DNA from: Cyanoderma ruficeps
Lineage: Eukaryota > Chordata > Aves > Passeriformes > Timaliidae
NCBI GenBank assembly: GCA_008694505.1
Contig: VZDJ01000623.1
Span: 5,576,442-5,640,441 of the forward strand
Direction of reading: 5' to 3'
Length of the DNA: 64,000 nt
Part shown: in pieces, positions 24,951 to 37,170 of the stretch
Numbering within the stretch: position 1 is the first letter of the stretch
How the letters are laid out: each line of letters opens with the position of its first letter
Program-made: the position numbers and the translations under genes
Notes under the pieces: model-generated
Database searches by the model: none
What the model was told of the DNA's origin: nothing
What the model saw: the letters and a program-made list of their open reading frames with translations, nothing else

Positions 24951-26339
24951 AAAAGTTCTATTGTTTGTTTGTTTTTTTTCCAGAAAAAAACATCATGCAG
25001 TCTACACCAACTGTTTAAATACGCTTAAAGCCTTGACCTAGCAAACATTTGGAAAAACATGTTCATTCTCAAGGTTGAAGCCATGTCCCATGTGAACATG
25101 AAATATGGAAGGATTGAAATATGATCTTAAGAACAGTCCATGAAGATTGACCAAAGATCAAAATGCAAATGCTTTAAGAGAAACTGTAGAAACATTGGAA
25201 AGGAAGTGAGGAGGTTAAAACAGTGACAGAAATAAATCACTCTCAAGAAAATTGGAAGTAGTTTGAGACATATGCTTGGTTTTATTATGTACCAATTAAA
25301 GCTTTAATCTCAACCTAACCATGGAATATGATGAGGTACATTGCCACATCTACAGTCAAAGTAGTATCTGTGGAATTTAGAAGTCAGTTTGTAAGTATGC
25401 TTGTAAGTCAAGAGAAATTGATTTTAAAATGAGTGGTAGTCACGCTGCATATCTATGTAGCTACACATTAGGTCACTTCTCACATTGCCCTCCTGACTTC
25501 CAGCATCTCTAGGGAAAAGCCAGCTTCTCTGTAAATTGTACTGGTTTTAAGAGACTGAAATATAATGTTTAATTTTTCACTCCATGTAGGTGCCAATGAA
25601 AATATATTTGACTTTTCCAAAAAACACTTACTGTAGAGCTGAACTTGCAAAAGGAGGTCCAGAAAGTCATAAGAATCTCAGACAGAAGCACAAATCAATA
25701 TATTCAGTACAGTTTAACTAAACTTCTGCCACCAATTTATGTTCAGAATCCCTTTGTCAGTGCCTTGACAAGAAACAGCCAAAAACTCATTGCCAAAGAA
25801 CTGTCTGAAGAGCAATGAGATGGCAAAAATTCTCCACTCAATTTACTCATGCCCTTCCCCATCTTCATACAGTACAATGTGTTCACATTACAAAAATGTA
25901 AAAGAACATATATTCCTGGATTAAATTATACAGAAAAAATATTTTCAGAATTGCTTTACACTGAACTTTAAATCTTAATGTCAGGTTTTCTTCTAAAGGC
26001 TTTCCATCCTAAGAAAAAGTTCTCCAAAGTCCAGAGGATTTTGCAAAGCAGAAAAACTGGGTTTAAAATCTGAGGTCTGATCCAAAAGCTGAACAGAAGT
26101 TCTTAAATATATCTGATTAAATCCTGGATTATTTTTGCTCCTAATAATTTTTCACAATTCCTCTTCAATTTCTGTAATAGAAAGAAGGGATCCTGGGTCT
26201 AGAGAGTAGAAAAGGACTCCAGTTTTAAATAGCATTGGTTAGAAGGGAGAAAAAGGAATTGGGGTAATTGTAGATCTTTAACACTCATCCCAAGTCAGTA
26301 TTTGCAAGCAAACTGAAATTGCATTTTCATATTATCATT
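24951..26339. other. Intergenic DNA, nothing recognised
   Basis: AT-rich, no feature supported. Confidence 0.6.
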
Positions 26340-26431
26340 CATTTGGGTTGTGATTGTTGGAGGGGGTTATTTGTGTGTGGGGTGTTTCTATGGGGTTTTT
26401 GTGCTTTGGTGGTGGTGGTGGAGCAGGGGGT
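26340..26431 (+). repeat. G/T-rich low-complexity tract with G runs (left half)
   Basis: Runs of four to five G separated by T-rich spacers, with (GGT)n inside. It continues after the solo LTR at 26735-26800, so the LTR landed inside one G/T-rich tract. It may form G-quadruplexes on the plus strand. Confidence 0.75.
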
Positions 26432-26734
26432 TGTTGCGGAGCAAAGTTGGGCGTGTCTCAATTTAGGAACACTTGAATGAAGCTCAGGACATGGCTGTTG
26501 TAAAAAACTCTATTTAATTCTATTTTAACTCCAGTATTTATAGATATGTACAGAGGTCAAGGGATTGGCTACATGGGTCGCCACCCCTTCAACCTGGATG
26601 GTGGACATCACCATCAATCATTTTTTTCTCTCACAGGAGAAGTATGTAAACATTCTAAGAATAGACATTATTTACATGAAGGCTACGTGAGAAAGTTCTA
26701 CAGAAAGACAAAAGACAGAAAACTCAGGGCAACA
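26432..26734 (-). mobile_element. Solo LTR of an endogenous retrovirus, 6-bp target duplication
   Basis: This 303-base element has perfect 6-base inverted termini (TGTTGC / GCAACA) and is flanked by identical GGGGGT at 26426-26431 and 26735-26740. On the minus strand it holds a TATA-like CTATAAATAC, followed about 30 bases later by AATTAAATAG (an ATTAAA-type poly(A) signal). That spacing suits a very short R region. No internal retroviral sequence remains, so it is the usual product of recombination between two LTRs. A 6-bp duplication is usual for class II (ERVK/alpha-beta-like) elements. Family name not assigned. Confidence 0.85.
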
Positions 26735-28625
26735 GGGGGTTGGTGGGTTTTTTGTTTGTTTGGGGTCTTTTGTGATTTTGTTTTATTTTTTTCCCTCAGG
26801 ATCTTTCTTTATTCTACCCTTTCTACCCATCTCTGTATTTTTTAACCTTATTTCCATTCTCTGTCATCACTTATATTTATTGCTACTGCCAGCCCAAAGG
26901 TAGTTTACATTTCTGCGCTAAGAATTATTAGCAAAAAATTATCAGCTAATACTTCTAGAAGAGTGATAAGTCCCTGAGACATCTTTTGAATTGTTCACCT
27001 GCATCTTAACTCTAGGAGTTGTTGTTTTGTTTAACATTTCTCGATAGAGCCCTGTACAAACACACGCTCACCATGAGCAAAGCTTGGACTGTGGCCCCAG
27101 AGCTTTCCTTGCTGCAGCCACTCATTGCAGCAGTTCACAAGCCCTGCTTTGCAGAGATAGGTGCTGGATGGCTGGGGAAGGACTGAGCCATGGCATTACC
27201 TCCTCAGCTTCCTTGCTACACAAACAGCAAAATAAGGGAAGTGTCACTAAACTGATTGGCTGCTTTTCCTTATTTTCTATTTAAGCTGGAATCCCAGAAG
27301 ACTGGCTGGCTGTCATTTAAAACTGACATTTGATTTCCTGTTGAGGTGGATCCAGATTCTCTCTGATAAATGCTCAGATAATGAATACAATACAAAATTT
27401 TCATATCAGTTTTGCAGAGACATTCCTGGGTTACTAAAGGCCTTGATCATTTTTGTCATGCTGCGTATTTAGCAGTTCTTCTTTCCCTTGTCCTGCATAC
27501 ACAGCTCTCCACTATATCTATTAACTCACCCATTATATTTTTTGGAGTTACAGGAATTCTGCTACTACGAATGTCATATTAATCTTGGACCTGTTTTGAA
27601 AATGTTCTCCCTCACCATCCTTGCAAGGCTTGTGTACAGAGGTATTTTGCAGTGGAAGTATTCAGCACGGAAGAAGGCAATCTCTTTGCCTCACTGTTGC
27701 ATCTGTGGCTCTCTTTAGCAGTTTAATTCTGGATATCATGAGTGAGGAGCCTCCTGTGCAGTGACTGTACAGGTGTTGGACAGGTTATCTGTAAATTTAA
27801 AAAATGGGCTTCAGTTAATATTTTCCCATGAGACAAGAGAAGTAAAGCACTATGATTTGACTTTATCAGATATATACAAAAGAGCAATATAAATCATTTA
27901 ATCTAGAAAGGCAGACAGTGCCAACAAACAAACAATGTGAAGAAGAAAAGAATTTTCCCGTTAAAAAAATCTCCACCAAAACACACACAAACAAGACCCT
28001 ACCTGATAATCTTTGTGATCTAAATACACAGATGTTCTTTGATTATAATGCATTGGCAGGACTGGATAGGGTAGTTTTCCTAACTGAAACTTGAAATTAA
28101 AAAGATATGAAAAAAACATTATGAATTTTCTGAATTTCAGAGCTTTTGAGCCCCGAGCTATATTTTTTTTCTCATTTTGTGGAAGAAAACTCATTGAAGT
28201 TGAGAACAGAGATCAAAAGATATGTTCCTTTCCTCTTCAGACTGGCCAGAATTTCCCTCTGCATTTGCCAATACAAGAAAAAGTTACAGTCTTTATCAAT
28301 TTGTTTTCCTATTTATATTTCTGATGCCTTATGGTAAAAATTCCCTACAGGTATAGTGTGATGGCCAGTGCATTCTGCCCTGAAACCACTCTAAATAGCC
28401 TGGAAAGAGTGAGGGAGCCTGGGGAGTGGAATATCATGCATGACAAGCCCAGCAGCTGGTCATAGCTGGGCATAAGCAGGGCTGCTCAGGGAGATCTGTC
28501 TCATGCCACTCATTCTAAAAAGAAAATCATTGTCTCAGATATCCAAAAAGTTTGTGAAACATTGCCTGTACTACCTGGATTAGTTAATAAGTTCTACTAA
28601 TGGGCATTAAAACATATAGCCATGA

Positions 28626-28706
28626 TTTTTTTTTGTTTGTTTGGGNNTTTTTTTTTTTTTGGTTTGGTTTGGTTTTTTGTTTTTTGCTTTTTGTTTTTTG
28701 TTTTTG
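28626..28706. repeat. T/G-rich low-complexity tract with two undetermined bases
   Basis: TTTG, GGTTT and long T runs. Two N bases at 28646-28647 show the assembler could not resolve the homopolymer. Confidence 0.9.
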
Positions 28707-30597
28707 TGCAGTCAGGGATCTCCTTTAAAAGGAAGTTCAGTGTGTTATTTTTTTGTTACTCTTGTGGGAATGTTTGAGCATGCAAATCTTTCAGATACCA
28801 TGTAGAAAACTTGATGTCTTTTCAGAAGTCTTCCTGACCTCTTCTTATCCAGAATTGGAAGATGTGGGTCAACAAATCTTGACATCTGCATTCAGGTTTG
28901 AATAATTGGGTTCCCACTCCATCTCCTCCAGTGGGAAATGACCAGGAAGAAAACATTTCTGATTAAATATGAATTGGAAAGGAAAAACAACAATTGAACC
29001 ATAGACTGTCAGTAAAAAAATACCCAGTCAGGCCTTTGTCACCTCACAACAAACTTGAGATTCTGTAGTTCCAAATTATCTTAGCTTATTTACAAAATTG
29101 AACTAAAGATTTACTGGTATGTACACATACATCTTCCTGTGAATACTTACACCATTGCAGAAAAGCAAGAGAATCTGTTGCAAGTAAAGGAATATTTCTT
29201 CAAAATAATATAATTTAAAATATTTTAAACAAAATTTGAAAGTGTATTATTCACAAAAAGTGCTGAGTAAGTGCAAAAGGTTGTTTGTGTATGACTATAT
29301 GAATAAAGCCAAGTAAGAATTTAAAAACTGCTACTAAAATACATTAGAAAGTCCAAAAGCTGTAATACCTCAATCTAAAACACAGAGTTTGCAAAAAAAA
29401 TTCTTAATCCTAATCAGAGCTGGTCATAATTTACATAAGATAATATTTTGTTTGCATCTAGCTTTTAATTAATTTATTATTTTTCCTGATTCCTGAATCG
29501 GTTGCCAAACAATTTTTAATTGTCCATGCAAAGGCTCTAGTTCCAATAGTTCCAAAGTTCAGTAAATTTTTAAGAACAAAAGTTTACACATTAAACCATC
29601 AGCTAAGGTATTAAATATACAATATCATAAATAATCATTCACCATTTTTAAGAATGTTTTTAATGGGAACAGCTATCACAATTGTCCACAGCTGGGAGGA
29701 AAAGTCAGATGAAGATTGGTAGCAATACCAGGATTTTTTCTTTGTGCTCTTGTGCTCTGATGTCTGTTTTGTCATGTAGATGAAAATTACTGAAAACAAA
29801 ATCTGAAATCAAGACTCTTATGAACATAGTAGGAAAAAGAGCTGAAAACTGTAAAGCTCATTTATTTTCTTAGTTATGCAAGTCTCATTTTCTGTGAAGC
29901 TCTTATATTCCACTGATGGGCAATTTAGAAAATCCTTAGATCATTTGTCGTCACTAATTGGGAGCATTTAATTTATTTGGGCAGATAAGAAATGTGAATG
30001 TGGGAACTGCATACTTTTAAGACAGTCAAGAACCAAGACAAAGAAGAGGGAGAAAAAAGAGACTTAAATTTCCCCATGTCAGCCTGAGACTTTGGTCTGT
30101 CAATTAAACTCTTTGTTTTAATTTGTTTTAAATCAGTAATAATTATATTCCTGTAATCTGGAAGGATTCTGAGATTCTAAATTTAGTGATGTTCATAAAG
30201 CCTTTGAGAGGCTTCACTGGTAGATGTTCTAAATTAGCACTATGTACTTACAAATATCCTCTAATTTTCTTAAAGATTGACAATTCCTGGTAGTATTAAC
30301 TCAATATTTCAAGAGAGAAATAACTAATTAATTTTCTAATATTGTAGAAACACACTAAAATTATTAAGTCCTACTTAGCACAAATTATTTAATGCTAAAG
30401 TTTTGCAATGCTGTGTATTGATACATTTGTCATATTATGAATATCTAATTAATTTTAAAAAGAATTATTTATGAAATAACATAAAGTATAATATGGAGAA
30501 TAGGAAAAATTGACTCTACTGTCCATGGAATGATAGGAACCAGGTGACATTACATTTGTTCTTTTCCTTCCCATTACAACTCCCAGATGTTGTTTCC

Positions 30598-30728
30598 AGG
30601 AAAAAAAAATAGAAAAACCCCAAACTAACAAAACCAAACATATAAACCCCCAAACAAACAAATGAAAAACACCAACCAAACCAAACTTAAAGAAAAAAAC
30701 AATCCAACAAAAACAACCCAAAAAAAGC
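30598..30728. repeat. A/C-rich low-complexity tract
   Basis: About 130 bases of AAAC, AACCCC and CAAACAAA modules with almost no G. The complementary composition of the T/G-rich tracts elsewhere in the window. Confidence 0.85.
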
Positions 30729-31741
30729 ACTATAGTTATAGCCCAAACCTGAACAGTAAAGCAACTTCATCGTTCTGAAAACCTCCTGCAGCAATGATTG
30801 AACAGTTCCTGCCACACGTGGTTTACTGCAAACTCACTTTTCCTCCTGATTTAGACTCTACAAATCAGCTTTGTTTTGCAGCCTTTTCATCTTTTCACAG
30901 CGTCTCATTTCTTTTGCTTTTTTCAGCTGACTGGTAGTCTCTCCTAAATAAAATCCCTCACAGCTATCCAGTAATGGATAATTGGTACATAAAGGAACTA
31001 CAGATGGGGTTTTTTTATGCCATTCTTAGCTTTCCATGTCTTCTGACTCTTCCCCTCCTTTTTACCTTGAAAATTAACATAATTATTTATAGTTTCTATG
31101 GTGAGCTCACCAGAGATTATAAATTTCATAGAATGAAAGGTGGAGTGACTGCTTTTTAATAATGCATATTTAAAATGTAGCAAATGTTCCTGACAAGACC
31201 AGGACTAGCTGGAAAACCATTTATCTAGGAGGATATTCTGAGTAAAGAACAAACTAAGCTTGTAAATGGAGAGATTTAGGAAAGATGAACAGAAGTGTCT
31301 GCATTTGTGTGGTATGGCAGCACCTCCTCACGTGAAGTGTAAAAACATAGGAGGGAAAGGGAAAACACAGATTTGGAACAGAGAGGCAGCCCAGACTTCT
31401 CATAGGCAGTCTCATCAAAGGAGGTGAGGAGATCCTCTAACCCTGGAACCTGAAGTTTGTTCCTAAAAGGCATTGCCTGGGGGTAGGGTGAACCTAGGTA
31501 ATTATCTTGGCTTCTACAGCGGATAATCAACTTCAAGAAATCATAAACATCATCTAAACCAAGATGTTGGATACTAGGGTTAAATGACAGGGGATATTTT
31601 CTTCTATTATACTTTTCTTCTGTAACACCCTGTCCAGCTGGGCAAGGGCAATTAAGAAGTTGACATAACTTTGCTAAAATAAAAGCTCTTATTTTCATTT
31701 TAAGCTTTACTAGTATATAAAGCTGAATTAGGCAATAATGG

Positions 31742-31911
31742 ACTTTAATATTGTCCTTATTTCACCTAAAGAAAAATGTCTAAATAATTGAATGTTAGCA
31801 AATAATTCATTGCAATGTCTAAATTCACTTTAATATTGTCCTTATTTCACCTAAAGAAAAATGTCTAAATAATTGGATGTTAGCAAATAAGTCATTGCAA
31901 TGTCTAAATTC
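31742..31911. repeat. Tandem duplication, two copies of an 85-bp unit
   Basis: Copy one is 31742-31826 and copy two 31827-31911. They align without gaps and differ at only two positions by eye (gaatg/ggatg and aattc/aagtc). The unit is ordinary AT-rich sequence, not a known repeat, which points to a recent local duplication. Confidence 0.95.
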
Positions 31912-32639
31912 AAGCAGTTCTAAAATCTCAGGTCTTGTGTATTTCTAATTCATCTGTAGAAGTCAGGCTGGTGCCTGACCCCCATAGTATGTGAAGCCTA
32001 CTCCTTTACTTATGAGTGGTTCTGCCAAGAAACAGATAATGAAAGGACAACCTATGGCTCCAGGAGAGCACATTTGCTTTTCAGAGTAATAAATTACTGG
32101 TGATGATTTTCAGAAGAGAGCAGAAATGTCCAGAGAGTCTTCTCCAAGATAGTTGAAAAATACCTCCTGAGTTTACAGCAATTTCTTTCCCTTGTCAATG
32201 ATCTGCATGTAAACCAGTTTCTTTGGCACTTGTGTACATAGAGGTTATTCTGAACAATCATTAGAAAAAAAAAAAAAAAAGAAATGACCATCACAATTAG
32301 CAAGAAAAGGCCATTTGACTTCCACATAGTAGTATTCTCCTTATTTATTTTTTAAATGTCAACTGTATCTTGTTTCCGAAGAATTGTGCTATTCAATAAA
32401 TAAATTATCTCTACTGCAGTTTCCTCTAATTAATAACATGAAATCCTCATAGAGAAGGAACAGAAAATATCCATCTGAGAATGGGCTTTCCCTTCCTGGA
32501 GAAGACAAAAATAGTCATATGTGACCCCAAGTGTTTTATTTCATGAAAGAAGTTCAGAACCTTTAATAGCTAGGCTATAAAAACAAAAAAAAAAATAGAA
32601 GATAGGATGTTAAGAGCATAGTAAAAGAGCCTGCTTGGT

Positions 32640-32738
32640 GGTGGTTTTTTTGTTTGTTTGGGTTTTGTGGGTTTTTTGTTTGTTTCTTTGTTTTTGCTTT
32701 GGTTTGGTTTTGGGTTTTGCTTTGTTTTTTTTTTTTAG
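32640..32738. repeat. T/G-rich low-complexity tract
   Basis: TTTG and GGGTTTT modules followed by a T run. It creates a lysine/threonine-rich artefactual frame on the minus strand. Confidence 0.85.
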
Positions 32739-34303
32739 CAGAATTTTTGTAGACTCTTTTTGAATATTGCAGTTTTCCAATTCTTGCACCTTTTGTCTGA
32801 AACCCACTGAAAGACGATAAAAACTGCCTACAAGCTATTTGTCAGATTGTATGAAAACAATTTCATTTAAAGAAAAAGCAACCTTTTTTTCATTGATATA
32901 AATAGCAAAAACCCCTCAATTCTCTGCAAATGTTTCACAATATTTCAGTAGAACCTTTAAACACTTGAATATTGGTGTGGTGCAAAAAAAAAAGTCAAGT
33001 GTTTGGGTTTTTATAATTAGTGATGTCTGTTATTATTTGATCTTGATTCTCATACTTTTCAGTATTTCATTTGAAGTTCCATACCTTGGGAGAAATTTGT
33101 TGGATCAAATTCTTAACTTGTTCACGGGAACTAAGGTTTTAAATATAATATTGCATGGACAAATATTCATAATGCTATTAGTTCTCAATATTTTATCTAG
33201 TTCTTTGACCTTCAGGTTGTGGAGAAAATCCAAGATCATAATTCTTACACATTTGTATCAGATGGGAAATAAAAATAATTCGATCCAGAAGATATCATAA
33301 TGTAATTGAGTTCATGAGTTCTCTCTTTTTTTTTTTTTTTAAGAATCTCATGACTTATTGTACCTCTATTGTGGTTTTTTGAGTGTCTCCTTTGACAGCA
33401 CAGTTAAATACAGAATGTTCATTCATTTTCTTCAATTTTCTTTCTAAAAATTAGCTGTCAAAATCTTTCTACCTATACATTCAGGTTCCCATTTAACTAT
33501 CTGGCCCCTTTTCCGAAAAACAATCAACATTTTAGTTATTACAATGCTATAACTTAATTGTTCTAAATGCTTTGTTTTGTTATAATAATGTAATGGTGTT
33601 CAACACTCTGAAAAACAGTTCTTTTTATTTTTCTGTGCTGCTTTCATAAAGTTTTATGCTCTTCTTAAAATGTAAATTATACATCTACTAAGTCATTTTG
33701 TACTTCAGTATCCCACTATTGCTGAAACTATCGAGTGAAGAGGATGGAAACACCTGGCCGTCTTTAAAAGTGAAAAGTATTTGGATCTGCTAAGCTGGTA
33801 AGGAACAAGGAAGGCTGCTTATGAGCACTGATAAATGTTTGTAGAGAAAATAATATGTAGTATTAATATCATTCAGAGGATAGCACAGTTTAGACAGACA
33901 AAACAGATTTACTTTTTTTTTTAATTCACTTTTTATTATCTGATCCAGTAAGGATTCATCTTAATTGTAAATGTTAAAAAAACCCAAGAGGAAATAAACA
34001 ATCTTACTGCTGAATTGAAGTTACAAATTCAGCTAAGCATATTTGGGAGTGAGATTCATCTACCTCTTCCTCTGCATGTGAAAAGGCTTTCTAATCTCTC
34101 TAATCTTTCTCTGTTTGTTAATACAATATTTGATTTTGAAACTCTTCATTTCAATGCTGGCAGTGTAACTACCCTATTCTTTTTTCTAGCAGAGGAAATG
34201 GAGCTTGTCCCTTACGCTGATCAGAGAGACCCAGTCATACCTTTACCCTTAACTGATCTCATACAGAATCTACCCGCCACACAACCCTGCATTAGCAGAA
34301 TCA

Positions 34304-35019
34304 GTTATGCGGCTCAGCGAGGGGAAGGGCGAAGTTCTGCACCTGGGGAGAAACAACCACGTTGGGCACTGGCGCTTGCTGGGGCCAACTGCAGGGGACA
34401 CAGCTCTGAAGAAAATAGATCAGGGGGTCCTGGTGGACATCTAGCTGAACATAAAGCAGCATATACCCTTGCAGAAAGGGTATGAAGAATTGCCCCAGGT
34501 TGAGGGGCTTGATCCTTCCCATTCATTCATTGCTAGTGAGGTCACAGCTGGAGTCCTGCGTCCAGTTCTGGCCTCCCCAGACACAAGGACACATTGGACA
34601 GAGTTCAGTGAAGGGTCACAAATATGGTTAAGAGCATTACTTCCATGAGAAAAGCTGAGTGAGGTGGAATTGTTCAGAACAAAAGGCTCAGGGGGATTTT
34701 ACTAATGTAAAGAAATGCTCGAAGGGAGAGTACAAAGGAGATGGAGTCAGACTCCATCTGGTGCCCAGGGACAGGACAAGAGGTAGTGGGCAGAAACAGA
34801 GATCCTGAAGGCTCTGTCTGAACATCAGGAAACTTTTTTTTTACTATAAGGATGACCAAAGCCTGGAACAAGTTGCCTTGAGTTGTGAAGTTTAATACCC
34901 TGGAGATGTTAATGCATTATATGGTCCTGGTCAGCTCTAGTTGACCTTGTGACAGCAGAGATTGGACTAAATGATGCCAGAGGTCACTTCCAAGCTTATC
35001 AGACTGTGCTTCTGTGAAT
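34304..35019 (+). mobile_element. CR1 LINE, 5'-truncated copy
   Basis: The copy starts within the C-terminal part of ORF2 (GEVLHLG-like text at about 34325-34350, then PGLLVDI). It runs through the 'CACAGCTGGAGTCCTGCGTCCAGTTCTGG' region (about 34540-34570) and reaches the 3' end (GGACTAAATGATGCCAGAGGTC, then TTCTGTGAATT). Plus orientation. Stops and frameshifts break all frames, and the catalytic core is absent. Confidence 0.9.
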
Positions 35020-36009
35020 TACTATTTATTGTTACAACATTTCCAAAATTTATTTTTCAACTGGGACTTGGTTTGGGAATTATATCTCACTGAATTTGAA
35101 CAGAACTTATAAAAAGAATGATGAAAATCAACCTTCTATGCCTCGGTATCTAAACTAAGTAAGATTGAAATAACATTAAAATGTCTTTACAGTTTGCTTT
35201 GATTACAGCTAGGTCCAATTCAATTTGAGTAAAATAAATATCTGGCAAATTAAATTTTTTTCTTCAAAATGTTGATTTTCCTGAATAGTTGTCTGCAGCC
35301 CCTCCATTCACGTACCTTTTGAAAACAGGTCATTTATTAGAACACTTATCTGCACGATCACAGATGAGTTTTTTGTTACTTTGTCTTAAAATAAATATCG
35401 GTGCCCAGTATCTCTAATGTTCTGTTGATTTATAGTCCTCAGAACTATTTTGCTGTCTTGCCAATAATTCATTCCTAGTATGTGTTTTAGGGGAAAGTGT
35501 TTTAAAACATAACCTTTAAGATTAAAAGCATCAATTAAATGAAGTAAATGTGCTATAATTACAACAGAGATACATGTATAGGTCTCAGAGAAGATTAACT
35601 TAAAAGCTAACTGTGAACACTTAAATGTCAGTTTAATTATTAATGCAAAATGTACTGTTTGTCACAGATGATTAAATACACCTCCTCGATAGTTGTTATT
35701 CCTGTGCAAATTGGAAGGTGCTGCATATCTTGCTATTTGATATCTTCCTGATTATGAATATAGTCTACTCCAGTGAAAGCTTTGTCTAAAGCTGGCTGGT
35801 CAGTCTTTATGCAATTTAATGTGTGGCATACCTACTTTGAGTGTCATGACATAAACAGTTGTTCCTGTTCAGGCAGAAATTCAAGCTATGGATATTTCCA
35901 TGGAAATGTCTCGACCTTAAAATGTATATTCAGGTAAAAAAGTTTTCATGTTCATGCTTCATGACCATCAGATCTCAGCATTTGAACATAAACATATTAA
36001 TATTAGGTC
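35020..36009. other. Intergenic DNA, nothing recognised
   Basis: AT-rich; no feature supported. Confidence 0.6.
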
Positions 36010-37170
36010 TGTATTTGTTGTGCATGGCAAGGTTTTGGTAGGCAGGAGCTACAGGGGTGGCTGCGGTGGTGCGGTGCCTCTCCCAGGGCTTTTGCCCGCT
36101 CCTCCCGGCCAGCTCTGGCACCAGCGTCACAAAAAGGTACAGTCCTGTATTCTGGAATACAGTTCCGATCCTGTGGGTCCTTGTCTCGGCAGCAGCGTGA
36201 ACAATTCCAGAAATAAAGGGATGAGACTCCAGTGGGGAACTTCAACTGGGTTTTATTAGATTCACATGCCTTTCTTCCACCCAGGAGTCAGCCTGCCAAA
36301 GCCCACTGAACTCGGGGGTTTTCACCTTAAATATGGGGGTGGAGGAGTGGGGAGGATACAGCTTGGAACCAATCCAGAATGGGAAGGGAGTGACCCCAAA
36401 TCTAAATGACAACCCATAGAACAAATCAAGGAGCAAAGGGGAAAAGGGAACCTAGACCCCGCCAATCACTCGGAGTTCTCACCAGAATATTCTAGACATC
36501 AGGGTGGGGCCCCAAAGTGACAGACAGGACCCAGGTATCCCATAAATGATGACGGATTAATAACAATAACTGGGGTAAACCATAATGGGGTAAAATATTG
36601 GGTACATGGGAAAAACCATTGTGAAACAGTATAAAACAAACAGATGCATATAGAAAACTGGTAAAACCCTAAAACACACTGCTACAGGTGGCTTTTGTGA
36701 GAAGCTGCTGAAGCTTCCCCCATGTTCAACAGAGACAGAGACACCCAGCTCCAGGTTGGACCTGCTGCTGGCAAGGCTGAGCCCATCTGTGATGGTGTAG
36801 TGGGGAAAAGTTATTGTGCAGGAGGAGCTGCAGCTGGAGAGAGTAGTGAGAGTATGTGGGCAGCAGCCCTGCAGGCACAAGAGCCAGCAGAAAGAAGGGC
36901 AGGAGGTGCTCCAGCAGCAGAGAGGTTCCCCTGTAGCCCGTGGGGAGGATGGTGGTGGGACAGCTGTGCCTCCTTCCTGGTGCCTGTGGAGGACCCCACG
37001 TTGGAGCAGGTGGGGGGCCAAGGAGGCTGGGTCCTTGTGGGAAGATCACACTGGAGGCAAGCTCCTGGCAGGACCTGCGGATCCCTGAATAAAGCAGCCC
37101 GTGCTGGGGCAGTTGTGCTGGCATGGCTTGTGACTTGAAGGGCTGCATATCATTTGCTCCAGTGTCAACA
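36010..37170 (+). repeat. Older avian interspersed repeat, split by a solo LTR
   Basis: The two parts, about 36030-36061 and 36687-37170, join when the LTR and one target duplication copy are removed. The right part has text I recall as a widespread bird repeat: GAAGCTGCTGAAGCTTCCCCCATG, then GACCTGCTGCTGGCAAGGCTGAGCCCATC, then modular units such as GTGGAGGACCCCACGTTGGAGCAGG and CTCCTGGCAGGACCTGCGGA. It is probably retroelement-derived, but I do not assign a family. The overlapping open frames in both directions are composition artefacts. Confidence 0.6.
36062..36686 (-). mobile_element. Solo LTR of an endogenous retrovirus, 6-bp target duplication
   Basis: A 625-base element beginning TGCGGTGGTG and ending CACTGCTACA on the plus strand, flanked by identical GGTGGC at 36056-36061 and 36687-36692. 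On the minus strand it runs TGTAGCAGTG...CACCGCA, with a TATA-like ATATTTAAGG (about 36322-36333) and AATAAA (complement at 36252-36257). These are the expected U3 and R signals. No gag, pol or env sequence is attached. The 6-bp duplication fits class II ERVs. Age is not measurable from a single LTR. Confidence 0.85.

Larger units (their letters stand above)
26741..34303. other. Intergenic DNA with low-complexity tracts and a tandem duplication
   Basis: No genes or clear mobile elements. It contains the right half of the G/T-rich tract (to about 26800), T/G-rich tracts at about 28626-28706 and 32640-32738, an A/C-rich tract at about 30598-30728, and the 85-bp duplication at 31742-31911. Remaining sequence is AT-rich and unrecognised. 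Confidence 0.55.

Noticed and set aside
34015..34485. 156-codon frame as a host gene
   Set aside because: The second half is CR1-derived sequence and the first half is AT-rich DNA with no protein resemblance.
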